A stretch of DNA of 17,328 nucleotides, from contig CALXWF010000120.1 in assembly GCA_944392285.1 (NCBI GenBank), positions 1-17,328 on the forward strand, read 5' to 3'. This DNA is from an uncultured Alphaproteobacteria bacterium (GTDB lineage: Bacteria; Pseudomonadota; Alphaproteobacteria; RF32; CAG-239). Below are positions 15,064 through 17,328 of the stretch, piece after piece (the stretch's first letter is position 1; each line of letters begins with the position of its first letter). The position numbers were made by a program, and so were the translations under genes. The notes beneath the pieces were generated by a model. It was given only the letters and a program-made list of their open reading frames with translations. It was not told where the DNA came from and made no database searches.

Positions 15064-16060
15064 TCAAACCGCCGTTTTTAATAAGATTATTCTTATCTCT
15101 GGGCAAGTTAAGAGGTGAGGCATTACCGAGGTTTTTCTCAAACATCTCACCATAATTTCCCTGTGAGGAGATAACTTTTTTCACCCAATCGGGTTTAAGA
15201 CCAAACTTTTTCCAGAGGGTTTCATCAGCCCCGAGCAGGTTGCGCGTTGAGTTATCTTTAAGCCCGATAAAAATGTCAATATTTGAAGAAGATATGTTTT
15301 CATCTTCAGCCAAAATCAAAGCATTCACAATCCATTTGCCGTTGATTTTAAGTGTGTTGTTGTCACGATTGGCATAAGCATATACCGGTTTTATGGCAAT
15401 AACTTCGGGCAAGATTTCGGCTTTTGCATCTTTGGCATAGTTGTTTTTTATAATACCTTTAAGATAAACCTCATTCCCCGGCAATAATTGGCAACGGTCG
15501 AGTAAAAAAGCTGTTTTGGCACGCTCATTAGTATCAAATTTTAAATATTTGAAATTAAGTTTATAACGATTGCTGAAATCTAAAATATGTTGATAATCTT
15601 CAGAGTTGCTGACGGTACAAACCGTAGAGCCCTTATAAGCCTCCATGGAAGTTGCGCCGTCCTTGGCCTTTGCCAAGAGCATGAGGCGATCATAATAGAG
15701 AAGAGCAAAAGGCGAAGCCTGAGAAGAAATTTCCATATTTGCGGTAAATTGGGTGTTTCCGAACATAAAGTCAATTTGGTTAAGTTTTAGCGCTTTTGAA
15801 ACATCTTTATTTTCCACCTGAACCATTTCAATTAAGTCAGGGTTGCCGAAAATCGCCTCGGCAAAGACTTTACACCATGCGGCGTCGATTCCGCGCCAAA
15901 AGCCGTCTTCATCTTTGTAAGCATAGGTCTTAGAGGTTAAATCCGTGCCGCAGCGAACTTTGCCGTTAGCCAACACATGGCGAAAACCATCATCGGCAGC
16001 ATGAGCGGGCGCAAGCGTCAGAAAAGTTAAAAAAGCAAAAAGAAGAGCATTCAGTTTCAT
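15041..16060 (-). CDS. Periplasmic amino-acid-binding protein of an ABC transporter (AapJ-like)
   Basis: A 339-residue solute-binding protein. The signal peptide is MKLNALLFAFLTFLTLAPAHA, cleaved before Ala22. The mature part follows the AapJ pattern: RCGTD (Cys37), GFWRGIDAAWCKVFAEAIFG (Cys63), GSTVCTVS (Cys148), LDRCQLLPG (Cys190) and the C-terminal NLLGADETLWKKFGLKPDW…GNYGEMFEKNLG. The four cysteines match positions I recall in AapJ, suggesting conserved disulfides. AapJ homologues bind general L-amino acids for an AapQMP-type importer, but no permease or ATPase gene is nearby, so this is an orphan component, and its ligand is uncertain. I chose ATG 16060 over TTG 16072 because it opens directly into the signal peptide; neither has a strong Shine-Dalgarno. 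Confidence 0.88.
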   Translation of the reverse strand: MKLNALLFAFLTFLTLAPAHAADDGFRHVLANGKVRCGTDLTSKTYAYKDEDGFWRGIDAAWCKVFAEAIFGNPDLIEMVQVENKDVSKALKLNQIDFMFGNTQFTANMEISSQASPFALLYYDRLMLLAKAKDGATSMEAYKGSTVCTVSNSEDYQHILDFSNRYKLNFKYLKFDTNERAKTAFLLDRCQLLPGNEVYLKGIIKNNYAKDAKAEILPEVIAIKPVYAYANRDNNTLKINGKWIVNALILAEDENISSSNIDIFIGLKDNSTRNLLGADETLWKKFGLKPDWVKKVISSQGNYGEMFEKNLGNASPLNLPRDKNNLIKNGGLIKSQSFL

Positions 16061-16085
16061 TTTATTAACCAATTTGTGTTATACT
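16056..16085 (+). promoter_or_regulatory. Candidate promoter for the MlaC-like gene
   Basis: TTCATT (16056-16061) and TATACT (16080-16085) are 18 bp apart. The -10 is a 5/6 match and the -35 is weak. A start near 16092 would give a leader of about 30 nt holding the AAGG site at 16110-16113. It shares its -10 region with the divergent promoter. Confidence 0.35.
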
Positions 16086-16106
16086 TACCAATAAAGACAA
16101 GACCAA
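16078..16106 (-). promoter_or_regulatory. Candidate promoter for the amino-acid-binding protein gene
   Basis: On the minus strand, TTGGTC (16106-16101) and TATAAC (16083-16078) are separated by 17 bp. The -10 element overlaps the plus-strand -10 at 16080-16085, so the two promoters could not be used at once. Confidence 0.35.
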
Positions 16107-16122
16107 TATAAGGTATTTTTTT

Positions 16123-16782
16123 ATGAAACGTAACCTTTTTTTGCAACTTATTATCTGCCTGCTGCTGTTTGGAACCATAACTGCGGCATCAGCGGCACCG
16201 GTTCCAAGCCAAGAGGCGGCGCTTTGGGCAGAAACCCGAGGCAATGCCTTGCTTAAGGCTTTTAGCGAGCCTGACCTTGAGAAAAAATATCAAACACTTG
16301 ATAAAATGTTGCTTGATTATGTCGATTTAGAATATATCTCACGCTTTGTTATCGGCAAATATTGGCGGCAGATGACACCTGCACAAAAAGCAAAATATCA
16401 GGCGTTGTTTAAGCGCTATGCTTTAGCCTTATATAAAGGTTTTCCGCTGAGCTTTGGAGAAAATTTAAAATTTCGTATCGGCAGAGTTTTTCCTGAGCAA
16501 AATTATACAACCGTACGGACGATTATTTCTTTGCCGCGCCAATCAGCGGAAAATCAGACTGAAATAACCGTTGAGTTTTTACTTTCGCAAAAACAAAAAC
16601 AAATAAAAATCATAGACTTAAAGTTAGGCGAAAGCAGTTTGATATTGTCATACCGCAGCCGTTTTTATGAAATGGTTTCTCAGGCAGATGATGATATGGA
16701 ATGGTTTTTGGAAGATTTTGAAATGATTACACTCTCCAGCGAAAAAAGCAATGAGCTCAAACTCCAAAAACAAAACAGATAA
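16123..16782 (+). CDS. MlaC/Ttg2D-family periplasmic phospholipid-binding protein
   Basis: A 219-residue exported protein. The signal peptide covers about 1-25 (MKRNLFLQ…ASAA-PVP). The rest matches the MlaC family (ABC toluene-tolerance auxiliary protein): an N-terminal helical part, then FVIGKYWRQMTPAQKAKYQALFKRY (75-99), the family's best-known signature, and a beta region ending IKIIDLKLGESSLILSYRSRFYEMV, which resembles the conserved 'D..veGvSl…R..F' block. MlaC proteins shuttle phospholipids between an outer-membrane lipoprotein and the MlaFEDB transporter. No other mla gene is present here, so it is a solitary copy in this window. The site AAGG (16110-16113) precedes the ATG by nine bases. 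The C-terminal tail (about 195-219) is polar and Lys/Gln-rich. Confidence 0.85.
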   Translation: MKRNLFLQLIICLLLFGTITAASAAPVPSQEAALWAETRGNALLKAFSEPDLEKKYQTLDKMLLDYVDLEYISRFVIGKYWRQMTPAQKAKYQALFKRYALALYKGFPLSFGENLKFRIGRVFPEQNYTTVRTIISLPRQSAENQTEITVEFLLSQKQKQIKIIDLKLGESSLILSYRSRFYEMVSQADDDMEWFLEDFEMITLSSEKSNELKLQKQNR

Positions 16783-16806
16783 AGCGCAAAAGACAAGAAA
16801 AATTGC

Positions 16807-16835
16807 TTGAAAAAAAAGCCCCATCTATGTATTAT
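16807..16835 (+). promoter_or_regulatory. Strong predicted sigma70 promoter for gltX
   Basis: TTGAAA (16807-16812) and TATTAT (16830-16835) are separated by exactly 17 bp, each a 5/6 match. Transcription from about 16842 gives a leader of some 25 nt containing the Shine-Dalgarno AAAGGAAG (16853-16860), well placed before ATG 16867. Confidence 0.6.
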
Positions 16836-16866
16836 CGCCACAAGTTAAGAATAAAGGAAGATTAAC

Positions 16867-17328
16867 ATGACAGATATCAAAGTCCGTTTTGCACCGTCTC
16901 CGACCGGTTTTATGCATATCGGCAACACGCGGACGGCATTATTTAACTGGCTCTTGGCCAAAAAACTTGGCGGGCGCTTTATGTTGCGTATAGATGATAC
17001 CGACTTGCTGCGCTCCAAAAAAGAATATGAAGACGCCATCCGCGATGCTTTGACATGGCTTGGCTTAAACTGGAGCGAAGAGGCCAGACAAACGGCAAGA
17101 ATAGACCGCCACAACCAAGTTAAAGAAGAGCTTTTGGCCAAGGGGCGCATTTATGCCTGCTACGAAACGCCTGAAGAACTTGAGTTCATGCGTCGTCGCT
17201 TATTGGCCAAAGGTCAGCCGCCGATATATGATAGGTCTGCTTTACGTCTAACAGTAGAGCAAAAACAAGCCTTTGAGGCTGAAGGCCGCCGCCCACATTA
17301 CCGTTTTAAACTTATTCCCGGAGAGATT
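16867..17328 (+). CDS. gltX: Glutamyl-tRNA synthetase, N-terminal part (runs off the window)
   Basis: The first 154 residues of a class I aminoacyl-tRNA synthetase that charges tRNA with glutamate. The start MTDIKVRFAPSPTGFMHIGN includes the HIGH-type signature (HIGN, 17-20). It is followed by TALFNWLLAKKLGG, RIDDTDLLRS (41-50), where most GltX proteins have EDTD, and IYACYETPEELE, in which only the first of the E. coli CxC cysteines (Cys98) is kept. These variants, together with PPIYDR, are what I recall from one alphaproteobacterial GltX type. Many alphaproteobacteria carry two GltX paralogues, one of which may charge tRNA-Gln for amidation; which this is cannot be told from the fragment. 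The KMSKS region lies outside the window. Confidence 0.95.
   Translation, partial: MTDIKVRFAPSPTGFMHIGNTRTALFNWLLAKKLGGRFMLRIDDTDLLRSKKEYEDAIRDALTWLGLNWSEEARQTARIDRHNQVKEELLAKGRIYACYETPEELEFMRRRLLAKGQPPIYDRSALRLTVEQKQAFEAEGRRPHYRFKLIPGEI

Noticed and set aside
16845..17150. 101-codon minus-strand frame
   Set aside because: Antisense to the unmistakable N-terminus of GltX.
1..17328. Mobile elements, CRISPR arrays, tRNA/rRNA genes, toxin-antitoxin or defence modules
   Set aside because: No transposase, integrase, regularly spaced repeats, tRNA-like T-loop sequences or defence-type proteins were found; the gene content is ordinary chromosomal.

Overview
The window reads as a core-chromosome segment of an alphaproteobacterium with moderately low GC. 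The evidence is: an RNase E whose S1 domain is split by a long acidic/basic insertion and which ends in a Trp-Trp motif; the neighbourhood rne / amidase / class A PBP / prfB, which I recall as common in alphaproteobacteria; an AapJ-like amino-acid binding protein; and a glutamyl-tRNA synthetase of the 'DDTD' type. The exact lineage is not resolved. Small intergenic gaps and gene overlaps fit a compact, perhaps host-associated genome, but that is inference.

Layout. Positions 1-4280 are a minus-strand block. It is transcribed from rne (RNase E) into an overlapping M48 metalloprotease with TPRs. After a gap holding a promoter and a 13-bp inverted repeat comes the 5' end of a small exported protein that runs off the window. 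Positions 4281-4793 are a 513-bp divergent control region with several hairpins, which would form a long structured rne leader. Positions 4794-14272 are a plus-strand run: periplasmic amidase (AMIN + Amidase_3), PBP1A, prfB with an intact programmed +1 frameshift, a membrane-anchored alpha/beta hydrolase, a 1076-residue AsmA/YhdP-like protein and a small HAD-like protein. From mrcA to the HAD gene the genes abut or overlap, which suggests one operon with translational coupling.

Positions 14350-15063 hold a second alpha/beta hydrolase (carboxylesterase/phospholipase type). Its 3' end overlaps, tail to tail, the minus-strand gene for a periplasmic amino-acid-binding protein (15041-16060). A 62-bp divergent promoter region separates that gene from an MlaC/Ttg2D-like protein (16123-16782). 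The window ends inside gltX, which has its own good promoter.

Theme: cell-envelope growth and maintenance (amidase, PBP1A, M48 protease, AsmA-like and MlaC-like lipid-transport families) is interleaved with RNA and translation functions (RNase E, RF2, GltX). I see no mobile element, CRISPR array, tRNA or rRNA. I did not find a convincing undescribed system. The most interesting items are the structured rne leader, the operator-like repeat at 206-242, the HAD variant with His at the usual acid/base Asp, and the convergent gene overlap at 15041-15063.
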